Shown: positions 25,901 to 38,800 of the stretch, piece after piece
Position numbering within the stretch: the first letter of the stretch is position 1
Layout: each line of letters begins with the position of its first letter
Notes under the pieces: generated by a model
Databases searched by the model: none
Told to the model about the DNA's origin: nothing
Seen by the model: the letters and a program-made list of their open reading frames with translations, nothing else
Made by a program: the position numbers and the translations under genes
Origin: Gordonibacter faecis
Lineage (GTDB): Bacteria; Actinomycetota; Coriobacteriia; Coriobacteriales; Eggerthellaceae
Length of the DNA: 64,000 nt
Assembly (NCBI RefSeq): GCF_030077735.1
Contig: NZ_JASJEU010000013.1
Span: 248,001-312,000 of the forward strand
Reading direction: 5' to 3'

Positions 25901-28900
25901 GTTGTTCTGGGATTGCTCGCGACTCAAGTCGCTCCCTTCCCGCTTTAGGATTCCTGAGACCGGCGGAGTTGACGCTTATGGCATGTTAGAGAATTGCGTC
26001 TCCTTGGTTTCCTTGCCTGAGGGCTTTAAGATTCCCAATAACGTGGTGAAAACAAAGGCGAACTCAGGTATGGATCGAATACTCAATAACTGCCCCTCAC
26101 TCACTGTTCTGCCCAGTAGTTTTAGCTTTCCGGATGCTCCAGAAGGTTCGCCATGGATAACTCCATTCACGTGTTCGGTGTTTGGTGATGAGTCAAGCTA
26201 TATTCCCACATACTACAAGGGGAAAGACCCCAGCGTTTTGAACTATGACTGGGGTTCGCAGCGGCGAACACTTGTGACGGATTCATCCGATGCGAACAAC
26301 TACGGGATGCGTGAAGTGACGTTCAAGTTGCAAGAGGCCAGCGGGAACTTCGACTGGGTTACTCGTGCAGTTACCATGACCAACTCGTCCGGTATAGTTA
26401 CCAATCCCGGCATACCACTACTGGTGGGTTACACGTTTACAGACTGGTGTGTTGACGAGGGCTGTCTTGAGCCGTTTGATTTCACGCAGCCTCTGCCCGA
26501 GGGTGTGACCACCCTTTATGGCAAGTGGGTAAAGCACGGAGGCCGTTACGTGGCTGAGGGTGCCTTGCCGGTGGATGATAATATCGGTAGCGCATGGTGG
26601 AGCATCACGGCTGATGGAACATTTAACCTCAAATGCGAAGGTGGCAGCAGTATTGACGTGGGAGACCTGACATGGAATGACGGCAGGAAAAAATACTGGC
26701 AGCCCTATGCGGGTGAGGTGTATTCACTCAACATGCATAAGGACGTACGTGCTCGTTCCATGACCGCATGGTTCAAGTACATGACGCAACTTGAAGACGT
26801 ACGTGAAGGCTTCTTCATTCCTGAGAATTGCAAGTGGACACAGCACCTCTTCTTCAATGACAAAAAATTACGTTATCTGCCAACGGGGCTCTTTCCGGCG
26901 GACTGCAAGGTCGCAAACATTTGGGGCATGTTCCAGTATTGTGAATCGCTTGAGAGTCTTCCTGCCGACTTCACTATTCCGGAAAGCGTGGACACAATGG
27001 GATGTCTCTTCTACTGTGCCACTTCTCTTGCATCTTTGCCGGAAGGGTTTCGTTTGCACGATAGAGTTACCAGCATAAGTGAGGCGTTTAACTACTGTAA
27101 AAGCTTGCGTTCACTTCCGGAGAATTTTGCGATTCTCTCAAGCGTTAAGTCGCTTGGTTCGGCGTTTACCAACTGTACGAACCTTACTGTGCTCCCGGCG
27201 GGTCTTTTGAGCGAGCTTTCTGATGAAGCTAAGGCCAAACTTAACGATCCGCATACGAGTGCGAGCAACGATGCCGTTGGCGTGTTTGGCTTCTCCAGTT
27301 CTGTTTTCACTGGTACGCTGCCTACCTATTTCCCGGCACCGAAGGATCAGCAGGGTTTGATTGATTGGGAAGCTCAGAAGCGCACGTTGGTGACTGACCC
27401 CGCGCAGGAGGGTCAGGCGCTTGTAACACTTATGCTGCCGAATGAGGGTGGCACGGACTTCTATTCCTGGCAGACGCTTATGGTTGCGAAGGGGAGTTCG
27501 CTTGACCAGCCGGCCGCTCCGAAACGCGCTGATGGATTGTTCGCGGGTTGGTATAGGGGCGGGGACTACACTACCGCTGTCACCTTCCCGCTCATGGTGA
27601 GTGGTAACACAACGCTTTACGCCAAGTACCAGCCGCTCAGTGGCACTTTGCCCACGACCAGGGAAGGCGTTGAGGGAGTAGGCGAGGAAGCAACCTGGTC
27701 GCTGTCCGAAGATGGCCTACTCACGATAGATTGCGTGGAAGGCGCCAAGATTTCTGACCTTAAGTTTGGCGGCGATCAGAATTACTGGGGTCCTGTGCGA
27801 AGCTTGGTAAAAAAGGTGGTCATGAGTCCAACGGTCAAAACTAACGTTATGGCTTACTGGTTTCAAAACATGCCGAACCTGGTTGACATTTCTGAAGTGT
27901 TCATTCCTGAGGGCGCGAAAGAACTTTATGGGCTGTTCATGAATTGCACCTCACTTGCAAACATTCCGGATTCGTTCCAGGTGCCCGAAGGCGCTACGGA
28001 TACCGGCGCCCTGTTCCAAGGTTGTTTGAAAATTACGGCACTGCCCGAGGCTTTCCGAATTCCGAATAGTGTTATTACGACATACCATATGTTCAGATCC
28101 TGCAGTTCTTTGACGGCTTTGCCAACCGGCTTTAGTTTGCCGGCGAACTTGCAGAAAGCTGAGAACATGTTCAGTGGCTGCACGCAACTCCAGTCGTTCC
28201 CAGAAGGCTTCACCTTGCCTGAAACGTTGACTATGGCGCACTCTATGTTCTCGAACTGCACCTCCCTGCAATCCTTGCCAGAGGGCTTTAAGCTTCCCGA
28301 CAACATTGTGCGAATTCACGGCATGTTCAAAGACTGTTCAGCGCTTACGACGCTCCCGGAGGGATTCACCATTCCCCTTAAGGCTCCGCTCGCCGATGAT
28401 GGTAAGATGGATAACATGTTTGACGGCTGCAACTCTCTCAAAGTGCTTCCTTCCACGTTTGATTTCCCGCTGGCGGTGGCACAAGAATCAACCAATTTCT
28501 TCATGGCGAAGGACGCTGACACCCTGACCTATTTCGCAGGGCCCGTTGTTTCGGCTGTTCGCCAGTACGATTGGGGCTCGCAGAAGCGCAAGCTGGTTGT
28601 TCCGGACGACCCTGAGAATCCCTTGCCGTCGAACGTGCATCCGGTAACGTTTAAGCTTCCCGATGCTTCCAGTCCGGATGGGTGGGCGACGTATCAATCG
28701 GTGCTGACGGACGAGGGGACCGGCAAGGTGGCGAAGCCGAGCGATCCGGCGCGTTTTGGCTATCCGTTCCTTGGGTGGTTCACCGAACCGGACTATCAGA
28801 GGCTTTTCGATTTTGATTCAGTGATCGATTCGAACGAAGTGGTGGTGTACGGCAAATTCGGCGCGCCTATCTTGCGTTTTGAGGCGCCGGTTCAGGCGAC

Positions 28901-29258
28901 GGTGGAGATTGACGCCACGGGCTCGGTGTCCACGGCGAGTGCGCAGGCGCGGTCGTTCACGCCTGTTGAGGTGAACGTGCAGGGGCTCCGTCTGGACAAG
29001 CGGTTCGGGGCATCCAAGGTGTTTGACGACCCTAGCAAGGTGAGCGCGCTCGTGCAGTTCCCAAGCGGGACTCCATACGCGGTGCCGCTGGGAGGGGGGA
29101 GTGTCGCCACTTCCGCCACGGTGCCCGTGTCGAGCGGTTTTGCGAAGCCGGGGCTGTTGTCCTGCACGGTGAGCATGGACTTGGGAGGCACGACACTCCG
29201 CTACATCCCAGATGCCTCAACAGAGGTAGCCGCACTCATATGGACGGTGTCTTTATAG
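19976..29258 (+). CDS. Giant secreted LRR surface protein 1, phase-variable, OFF as written
   Basis: Translation from ATG 19976 gives a Sec signal peptide (cleavage likely after ASAWA) and stops at TGA 20126-20128, 50 residues in, just after a G15 run (20106-20120). The remaining 9.1 kb is open one frame over. With 14 or 17 G the product is one protein of about 3093 residues. Order: BspA-type LRR block (about 20510-21660), Pro/Glu-rich linker, second and third LRR blocks (22230-24030) separated by an InlB/Flg_new-type repeat, then four modules of about 1.1 kb, each with a W-S-x-x-x-D-G header, DUF285-like MFxxCxSLxxLPxxF repeats and an InlB-like GW(Y/F)T unit. A beta-rich C-terminal domain follows; no LPXTG anchor is seen. 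Likely a cell-surface adhesin. Confidence 0.85.
20106..20120 (+). repeat. Poly-G phase switch (G15) of LRR gene 1
   Basis: Fifteen G directly after the signal-peptide region (residues EKLR then Gly run). Frame test: signal-peptide codons begin at positions with remainder 2 (mod 3), body codons at remainder 0, so one G fewer or two more restores the frame. Confidence 0.85.
20508..20520 (+). repeat. Second poly-G run (G13) inside LRR gene 1
   Basis: Thirteen G inside an LRR motif (SLGGGGAF). The usual LRR pattern I-G-x-x-A-F would need ten G, so the run looks expanded by one codon. In the present length it stays in frame with the body. Confidence 0.75.
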
Positions 29259-29341
29259 GGTGATGAACTGGGGAAATGAGCGCTGGCACCCCCGTGGTGT
29301 ATTTAATTATTAAAAAGGTAAGAATTTTGGGCATCCAGACG

Positions 29342-29377
29342 GGCGACGAAGTACAATAAACGCGGTGCTTCGTCGCC
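29342..29377 (+). promoter_or_regulatory. Inverted repeat around a -10-like box upstream of the small toxin-like peptide
   Basis: ggcgacgaag (29342-29351) and cttcgtcgcc (29368-29377) are perfect inverted arms. TACAAT (29352-29357) lies directly after the first arm and could be a -10, about 50 bases before ATG 29406. Confidence 0.4.
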
Positions 29378-29405
29378 TGGGCAGCTTGAGTAGATTGGAG
29401 TTGCC

Positions 29406-29492
29406 ATGGATGTTCAAACTGTTATTGCGGTCTGTGCAGTATTTACTGTTGTTCTCGGAATCGTAAGATTGGGCTCTAAAAGGGATAAGTAA
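29406..29492 (+). CDS. 28-residue hydrophobic peptide, possible type I toxin
   Basis: ATG 29406 with TTGGAG six bases upstream; TAA 29490-29492. The peptide has a single hydrophobic helix (about 18 residues, IAVCAVFTVVLGIV) and a basic tail (RLGSKRDK), like Fst/TxpA/holin-like toxins of type I systems. A hairpin at 29533-29564 follows. No antisense RNA could be proven; an antisense promoter would have to lie on the minus strand. Could also be a non-toxic membrane micropeptide. Confidence 0.45.
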   Translation: MDVQTVIAVCAVFTVVLGIVRLGSKRDK

Positions 29493-29532
29493 CGACGAAC
29501 AGCGTTTGGTAGGTACGTTAGGTTAAAGAAAT

Positions 29533-29564
29533 AGGCCGGGTCGCCGTCGAAAGTTTCCCGGCCT
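29533..29564. terminator. Hairpin between toxin-like peptide and LRR gene 2
   Basis: aggccggg (29533-29540) pairs with cccggcct (29557-29564). Read on the minus strand it is followed by a T-rich stretch, so it could end a minus-strand RNA as well as the small gene. Confidence 0.45.
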
Positions 29565-29715
29565 TGCCATATACGCTGCCCGGATTGGCGGGGCACCGAT
29601 GGTTGTATTTTAGCACGTCCGCTCCCTTATTTCATCTTTTGAGGTTGTCAACAATTTATGAAGAAACTGTGAATTTGCAGGTTTGGCGAAAAGTATTTTG
29701 CAAAACATGTGCGGA

Positions 29716-29740
29716 ATATGTTCTACCTGCGGTTATCGCC
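29716..29740 (+). promoter_or_regulatory. Conserved 25-base box upstream of LRR gene 2
   Basis: Identical to 19787-19811, with the same 46-base distance to the -35 element. The rest of the 29259-29890 intergenic region (632 bases) holds the toxin-like peptide, two hairpins and the promoter. Confidence 0.6.
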
Positions 29741-29785
29741 TTGGGCGCCCTTGGTTCTCCTTGTGATGGGGGAGCGAGGGCGCTC

Positions 29786-29813
29786 TTCACTTTCCCTTCT
29801 CGCGTGCTACTAT
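29786..29813 (+). promoter_or_regulatory. Promoter of LRR gene 2
   Basis: -35 TTCACT (29786-29791), 16-base spacer, -10 TACTAT (29808-29813), matching the LRR gene 1 promoter, including most of the spacer. Confidence 0.6.
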
Positions 29814-29890
29814 GCCGAGCATATCCCTCAGTGAGTGGGGTACGTGCATCGGGAAATGCACAAGAATTTTGGAGTAAAGGGACAAGGGAA

Positions 29891-32800
29891 ATGAATAATC
29901 GTCGAGCTTTGCGGCTCGGCAGGGCTGCGTGCGCGGTAACGCTTACGCTTGCTCTGGCGACCGGTACTCTGCCTGCATTCGCAGGCGATGCTGCAACATC
30001 TGAAAACCTCCGGGGGGGGGGGGGGGCTTTCTGAGCCTATAGCCTCCGAAACCTCTGACGCTACAAGTGCGGAGGGTGCGGCCGAATCTCCGAATGCGAG
30101 CGATGTCTCGCAGTTCTCCCAACAGGTCCCACTCGACCAATCTTCTTCCAATGAAAACCAAACCGAAAACTCGCCTGTACAGGATGCGGGTTCTACTGGT
30201 GTGTCTAGCCAGGTAGCAGGTACGGTTCCGCTTCCTGAAGGCTCTGCTGATGCGGTAGCCTCAATTGTGGCTGATGGCCTTGTTTTCGAAATTGACACCA
30301 CAGTCAACACCGCCAAGCTGGTTGGCTCGGCTGTGACGCCGCCCAAGGGCGACCTCTCTGTCCCACCATCGGTAACCAGCGGGTCAACCACCTACGAGGT
30401 AACTTCCATCGCGAAAGAAGCTTTCGCGAAGTGTGCGGAACTCACCTCGATCTCGCTTCCCGCAACGCTGCGCGAGGTAGACCCCGACGCAGTTGCTGGA
30501 TGTACTTCCCTCAAATCCATCACTATCAGCGCCAAAAACGAGGCCTTCGCCTCGCATGACGGCATGCTGTTCTCAAAAGACTACTCGCGTCTCCTGCTCA
30601 TTCCCGAGGGCAAGGAGGGCGCTGCCACCATCCCCGGCCAAACAACATACGTCCCCGCTCAGGCATTTTCCCGGTGTCTGAGCTCCTCACTAACTGCCGG
30701 GGATGGCAGCGCCGAATTCACTACGCTCAACGGGATGCTTTTCTCGAAAGACCTTAAAACCTTGGTTGTCTGCCCGCCCAAGGTAGGGAACGCCGTCGTG
30801 CTTCCCACTGAAACTGAGACTATTGGCGAGTACGCCCTCGCCGGCTGCAAAGACCTTACCTCAATCACCGCACTCGGGAACGTGCGTGAGATTGATCCCA
30901 CTGCTTTTGCCGACGAAACCAAAGCCACTGCTGTAGTAGCCCTCCCAGCAGGGGAGAGCAAAGCTGTTTGGGAGCAAGCAGGCTTCCAACACTTCGCCGA
31001 ACCAGCCGAGCCAGGCACAACTTCGCGTCCAGAAGTTAACGACTCTTCCGAGGCTGCCGCCAGCGGCTTCGTGTTTACGCTGCTTGATGACTACACGCTT
31101 TCGGTCACCTGGGAAGGTACCGAAGACCCCGCCGTCAACCTCGAAATCCCCGCATCCGCGAAGATCAACGACGTGTCCTACCGTGTGAGCACCATCGCCG
31201 CCAACGCCTTCGCGAATCGTGGCTCGCTAACCAGCGTGAAACTTCCTGAAAGCGTGACCTCCATTAGTGAAGCCGCCTTCGCAAGGTGCGCCAACCTCGC
31301 AACCATCCAACTCCCCGACACCCTGCGCGAGATAGGCGAGCGCGCTTTCGAAGCCACTGCCCTCGCCGAAGTCTGGCTCCCTGCGAGCATACAATCAATC
31401 GCCTCCCGTGCCTTCGCCTCCTGCGAGTCCCTGACCCGCATCGTGGCCCTCGGCACCCCCGAGGTAGTCGATGACGCCATAGCAGGCTGTGCCAACCTCT
31501 CCATCTACAGCCCCTACAACGCAGAAGGTACCTATCCCTGGAACCTCGGCCTCATCGCCAACAACAACCACCTTCTACCCTACGGCCTCACTCTCCCCGA
31601 AGAGCCCCTACATCTGGAGGTAGGCCAGTCCGCCAACCTCTTCGAAGGCGATCTCCACGAAACCCCCGAACCCTGCGAAGTCTCCTTCTCCTACGCCGCC
31701 AAACCCCTATCCGTAGCCCCTGACGGCACCGTAACCGCCAAAGCCCCCGGCACCTCCGAGGTCACCGTGACCCTCACTCTCAACAACCAAGAACTAACTC
31801 GTGCCACCCGTACGGTGGTAGTCAGCGCCTCATCTGAACCTGTAATCCCATCTGGGCCTGAAGCTTCTGAGAAACAGGAAAGCGTTAAAACCGAAGAGCT
31901 TCTAAATGCTCAAACGGAACATACCGTTCAAACGCCAGCAACAGAACCTTCGATAGCTCTCGCCAATGAACTTGACCCAACAACAATCTCTTTGGAGACA
32001 GGCGAACTCGTAAACGAAAGTGGCATGATCCAACGCGCAGCTATGCTTGCAACCGGTGAGAGCTTCGAGCAAGAGGTTGCCTCCGGACACACACTTAAAT
32101 TCACCGTACTTTCCGAAGCGGAAGGGGAGATGAGCGGTGAGGTAGCGGTGTCTAAAAGCGCAAACGCCGCTCTTGATCCTCGCGGCTCTCTAATTGTTCC
32201 AGCTACCGTCGAAAACAATGGATCGAAATACCAGGTTACTGCTATTGCGGACAATGGATTCTCGACTTCATTCTATCTGAATTCTATCTCTTTTGCCGCA
32301 GGTAGCACCTTGTCATCATTGGGCATAGGCAGTTTTAATAACTGCCGTTCCTTGTCGCAAGTTGCTTTGCCGGATACCGTGAAAAGCATTGGAGCCTCTG
32401 CGTTTACCAACTGTACAAGTTTGACTGATATTGATGTATCATCGGCGGTTAGCATTGGAAAAGAATGCTTTTTGACCTGCACATCCTTGTCTTCTGTGGC
32501 TTTGGGTGCTCAGGTGACTTCTCTTGCTCCGTATATATTTTCGAACTGTAGATCACTCAGGACGGTATATGTATATGGAACGATAACCTCTTTCGAAGAG
32601 GGGGCATTTGACCTTTTGCCGACCCAGGATGTGAGCGTGTACGTTTCTAATGCCGATAGCGCTGCATCCTGGTCGGAGGCTGCGGGCGCAGCGGGCTATA
32701 CCTTCAAAACGGTAGAAGTTTTGGGGGAGCGCTGCTCGGTCACGTTTGACTCCCAGGGAGGTATGCCTGCATCCTTTGTTCAAACAGTTGCAAAAGGCGT

Positions 32801-35800
32801 CCCGATAGCTGAACCGTCTTCGCCCATAAAGGAAGAATTTAGCCTTTCGGGTTGGTTCACTTCTGAGGGTATTCGATGGGACTTCTCCCAGCCGATCGAA
32901 AATAACATGACGCTTTACGGTCAATGGGTTGAAGAAGCCACTGACGGAACGTTTTTATATCGCATGCGCTCCGACGGCAAGAGTTTGTCGATAGCCGCGA
33001 TTAACCCCTCATCGTTGACGGGGCACGTCGTTATCCCTTCCGAATACGAGCTTGGTGGTTTAGTCTTTCCGGTTGAGGAAGTGGCGCAATTTGCCTTGTA
33101 TCGTTCTCAAGTAAGTTCTCTTGTAATCCCAAAATCTATTAAGGAAATAGGGAATCAGGCGGTTTCGGATTGCCCTCAGCTGACATCGGTAACATTTGAA
33201 GAGGGAAGTAGCTTGCGCATCATAAAGACTTCTGCCTTTTCAAAAAGCACTCTTACCGCTATCGATATCCCTGACACGGTGGAAACGCTTGAGGCGAGCG
33301 TCTTCCATGCTTGCCCGAAGCTTCAGTCGGTTAAGTTGCCATCTCGTCTTACTACCATCGAGCCATTCCTCTTTTGTTTTTGCCAAAACCTTTCCTCTGT
33401 CAATATCCCTCGCGGTATTACCAGTGTAGGAGGGCATGCGTTTCAGAATTGCCTTCTCTTAGAGTCGGTCGATCTTCCTGATGCCATCACCACAATCAGG
33501 GATTATGCGTTCACAGCGAATCAATCTTTGAAGTCCATTAACCTGTCTCAAGTAACGTCCATTGGCGCGTATGCTTTTAATGATTGTCGCTCGCTGGAGA
33601 CAGTGAGTCTTCCTGCAACTCGCGTACTTGGAACAAAGGCCTTCCGACTATGCGCAAAGCTGACTTCTGTGGATATGCCCGTTGTCGAGCACATCGGTGC
33701 AGAAGCTTTCTCAACGTGCGGCGTGCTTGCTTCAATCAACTTTCCGTCTTCCTTGCAAGCTGTTGATGCGAGCGCGTTTACTGACAGCAACGCTATCGCG
33801 TTTATTCGCGCGAATAGTTCTTTGCCGAATGTAGGCATCGCGACGGCTTTTGATGATACTGTTAAAGCGAAAGCGGTAGTCATTCTGCCGAGGGTTTCCA
33901 CCGATGGCAACGCAACGCCATATAATGAAATGAAAGCGGCATGGGAAAACTACGGCTTCCTCAAGATTTCTCCCATGGGCGGAGCCTTGCCCCTAGCAAG
34001 TGATGACCCCAATTCTCCCAACACCGACGAGAACAAAGCTGGATGGACGCTTTCCGACGACGGCACGCTCACTATCCATAGCACCGAAACTATTGCGAAC
34101 CTTGGATGGGCCTACACTGACGGTTCGAGCGGAGTGTATGAGAAATACTGGGGCCCTGTACGAGCTGCCGTTACGCGCGTATCGATGGAAGCGGTGACTG
34201 GGGTAGAAGAGTCCATGGAATGCTGGTTTCAAGAAATGCCTAATTTGGTCGAAGCTGTCGGCGTGCGTGTGTTTCCTGGGGTTACAAGTGTCGCCGGTAT
34301 GTTTCAACTTGATTCAAGTTTGGAAACGATTCCAGTTCTGAGTTTCCCTGATAGTGTAACCAGCGTGCGCGGCTGCTTCCAGCGTTGTTCGTCGCTGAAG
34401 GAAATCCCCGAAGGCTTTACCTTGCCAAAAAATGTTGAAGATTGCTCGTACATCTTCAATAGTTGCTCTAACTTAACTGATCTGCCCAGTGGCTTCAGTT
34501 TTCCGAATTCAATTGAGGCGATGGCTGGGTTTTTCGCTGAATGGGTGAAACTCGAAACGGTACCAACATCCTTCACCTTCCCTTCCCAGGTGAAGCGTAT
34601 AGATTACCTGTTTCAAGGATGTAAAAGTTTAAGCTCGTTACCTGAAGGCTTCTCGCTGCCGTCGACGGCAATTAACGCCGATAGCGTATTCTATGGTTGC
34701 TCTTCTCTTGTCTCCTTGCCCGATTCGCTCAGCTTGGCAGGAGCCCCTGATCTGCAGAGTGCAAGAAACTTCCTTGGAAACTGTACAAGTCTGGTCTCCA
34801 TTCCTGATGACTTTAAAATACCGGATCGTATCACTGATATTTCTTATCTTTTCTACAACTGCGTCTCTCTTGTCGCGCTCCCTGACGGTTTTGGGATTCC
34901 GGCTGAGGTAAACACCCATGGCATGTTTGCGCTCTACTGGACTCAGGGTGAGCAACTTCCCGGCAATGTGAGGGTTCCTTTGTATTATGCAGGATCGAAC
35001 ACAATCCTTGTAAATGAATATAATTGGGCTTCGTCTAATCGTACGCTGGTTACTCCGACGAACAGGCCCGATGGGGCAAGCGTGGTTACGCTCAACATAA
35101 AAGAAGCGAACGAAACTGGTGCTGGTTCATTCTGGACGGCCACATATACCGATGCCTCTAGCATGTTGGTAGAGCCTCCCTACGTGCCAACGCGCCCAGG
35201 TATGGTGTTCACCCTGTGGTACGCCGATCCTGAGTGCACGCAGCGGGTAGACTTCTCGCAGCCTTTCGGTGCTGATGTCACTATTTACGGCAAACTCGCA
35301 CCCGGCACACACGAGGGCGAGTTGCCTTGTGAGGCCAGCACGGGTGCGGCTGCCTGGTCGATTTCCGATGATGGCACACTCTTTATTAGAGGAGCTGGAA
35401 TCGTCGACAAGTCTGTCAGGTGGACGGAAGTGAATGACTCTATGTACTCTGAATATTGGGGTCCGTATCGCTCCCAGATAGAAAAGGTTTCTATGACCCC
35501 TGCTCTACGTGCACGTAATTTGTCTGGGTGGTTTGCATTTATGGACAAACTCACGAATGCTGTCGAGCTGCATATTCCGGAAGGTGTAACTGGAATGAGG
35601 CGTTCCTTCCAAGGATGTTCCTCTCTTGAGACGCTTCCTGAAGGATGGGCCCTTCCTGGAACCGTTGTTGATACCTCCTGCATGTTTGAACGTTGTGTAA
35701 ACTTAACATCGCTACCCAGAAGTTTTGTTCTCAATAGGGGAGTACAAACGGTGCAATATATGTTCTGGCAGTGCTCATCGCTTGCCTCGCTGCCGGAGAA

Positions 35801-38800
35801 CTTCGGTTTTCCCGAAAGCGTCACTGCGAGTGCCAGTGTTTTTGGTGGATGCCTATCCCTCTCCGTACTACCTGATGGGTTGACTCTCCCTACTGCGGTC
35901 TGGGGTGCTAATAACCCCTTCTACTGTGACATTGATCCTGGTGAGCCTCGTATCCCTACGTATTATGCGGGGAGCGATCCCGGCGTGCTTACGTTCGACT
36001 GGGAAAGCCAAAACCGTACGCTCATTACCGATGAGTCGGACATGGGTATCATGCAGCAAGGCGTCTTCAAGATGCAAATGGAACAGCCGGATGGCTCTTT
36101 TGCTTGGGAGACACGCTCTACGGCTTGGTCGAACAAGCAAGGCATCCTTGCTGACCCCGGTGCGCCAGTCCATCCAGATGGCTATGCGTTCACTGGTTGG
36201 TGCACGGACGAGGACTGCCTTACGCCCTTCGACTTCACGCAGCCCCTCACTGAGCGTACAACTCTCTATGGTAAGTGGGTGCTTGCTGGTGGCAAGAATG
36301 ACCTTAACCGTGCAGGTGGTGAATTGCCGTGCGTAGATGCTGCGGGCCAAGCTGTTGCCTCAACGGCGTGGTGGCGCGTGACGGCTGACGGTGCGCTTTT
36401 TATCGAGGGTGAGGGCGAAGTGGCCAACCTGGCAATGACCTGGGACTCTAGTGCCGCAACGCAAACCTTTTGGGAGCCGGTGCGCGACCAGGTGAAATCC
36501 ATCCGCATGGACAAGCGCATCAAAGCGCAAGACATGAGCGCGTGGTTCTGCCGCATGCCGCTGCTTGTTGACCTGTCGGGTTTCGCCATCCCCGAAGGCA
36601 CGCGCACGGTCAAGGATATGTTCTACCGCTGTGCGAGCCTTGCTGAATTGCCCGCAGGTTTCAGGCTTCCTGATTCGCTGGAGAGCGCTCACAGCCTGTT
36701 TTTGAAGTGTGCCTCGCTGGCATCGGTACCCGCTTCCTTCACCTTACCTGACGTGGGCAATCTGAAAGAAGTGTCGAAACTGTTTGGTGATTGTGTGGCT
36801 CTGACGTCGCTGCCCGTAGGGTTCACCATTCCCACATCGGTGACCTTTGTGGACGAAACCTTCTTTGGCTGCACGTCGCTCGCGTCGTTGCCGGAGGGCT
36901 TCACTATTCCTGCTTCGGTGACCAAAATGCACAAGGTGTTCTGCAACTGCCCAACGTTGACGGTTCTGCCAGCAAGTTTCGACTTCCCGCAGACGGTAGC
37001 CGAGGAAGCCACCGAGCCTTTCTGGTGCGCTGAGCTCACACCTACCTACTTCGCCGGCGCGGCGGATAGCACCTCAAACGTGCTTTCCTATTCGAAGTGG
37101 GATATCCAAAACCGCAGCATTGCGACGAACGTACCCGATGGCCAGGTGCTCGTTGAGCTGATGTGCCCTGAAGCGGAAACGGGCACTTACGGCCTGTACG
37201 CTCAGCAACTCGCGGCGGCCGGTGCCACGCTAACTGCTCCTGACGCGCCCAACCTGGACGGCTTTGCGTTCGCCGGCTGGTACAACGAAGAAAGCTGTAC
37301 AACAGCGTTTGACTTCTCGCAGCCGCTGACCGGCAATGTCAAACTGTATGCAAAATACGTCGGCCGCAGCGGCCTGCTTCCCACCACCGACGGCGGTGAG
37401 AATGCTTCCTGGAAACTCACCGATGACGGCACGCTGGTCATCTCATGCGAGCCAGGAGCTATCATCAAAGAACTGTGGGCGCCTGCGGATGAGTTCCGGG
37501 TTAACTACTGGGGCCCAATGCGCGACGAGGTAACCGCGGCAATAATGGAACCCAACGTCCAGGCGGAAAGTATGGCCAAGTGGTTCCAGGCTATGGTGAA
37601 TCTCGAAGACGTTTCACGCGTTTACGTGCCCTCAGGGACGACAAGTCTGCGCAATACGTTTTCGAATTGCGCAAAAATTGTCAACTTGCCAGAGGACTTC
37701 ACCATACCGTCTGGGGCGCAGATTGTGGACATGCATGATACGTTCATCAAATGCACGTCACTTACTAAGCTGCCCGATGGCCTACGTATTCCCGATTCGG
37801 TTCAATACACCGACGGCATGTTGTTTGGCTGCACCTCGCTCACGACACTTCCGGCTGGTTTCAATTTGCCAGCAAGCCTGATTAACGCAGAAAACATGTT
37901 CTGCCTTTCAGGTTTGACGACGCTTCCTGCAGGTTTTGAAATACCTCAGCATGCGCAAAACCTCGCGTATATGTTTGCAAACACTCCGCTGACATCGCTA
38001 CCTGCCAGTTTCCGCATAACGGGTGATGTGACCAGCTGTTCCAGGATGTTTTCAGGATGTGAGTCACTGCGTTTTCTTCCGGAGGGTTTCTCTGTTCCGG
38101 TGAATGTGAGCAACGCTGGTGGGATGTTCCGCGGCTGTCGTTCGCTTGAGAGTTTGCCTGAGGGCTTTGCCATTGAGGGTGCAAACACAGACGTGGCACA
38201 AATGTTCATGAACTGCCCGAAGCTTTGCTCACTTCCTGCTAGTTTTAAGTTGCTTGCCTTGAAGAACGGGGAAGCGGCAGGCTTAGAGACGATGTTTGGC
38301 ATGGCTACAGACTTTCCGGGCTTCAGCTCTGAGACGCTGACTACCTGGTATGCGGGCGCAACAGAAGATGTGCTTGGTGCCGATTATTGGCTTACTACCT
38401 ACAATCGTACATTAGTTACGGCGAACGACCCGCTGCCTGCAAATACCTACAAGGTTACATTTAAGTTGGCGGATTCGGTCGGTGCGGTACCGGTCGAGTG
38501 GATGAAGGTTTTGGTCACGACAGGAGAAGATGGAAGCGCGCATGTGGTTGATCCCGGTGTGCCTCAGCGTTTCGGTTATATCTTCTCTGGATGGAAAACA
38601 GCCGACGGGACTGCCTTCGACTTCTCTTCTGCCATCACGCAGGATATGGAACTTATTGGCGAGTATGTCTTGAGTGTCGACATCGATGTGCCGCTTGCGG
38701 CGAAGGTGGAGGTTGACTCGTCGGGGAATGTGACGCCGGCGGTTTTCAAGATGCGGTCGAATACGCCGGTGGCGTTGTCGATTGCGTCGGTGTCGTCCGA

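Noticed and set aside
24400..28500. Regularly spaced repeats that could be mistaken for a CRISPR array
   Set aside because: They are in-frame LRR/DUF285 protein repeats of about 70 bases with strong divergence, without constant repeats and unique spacers.
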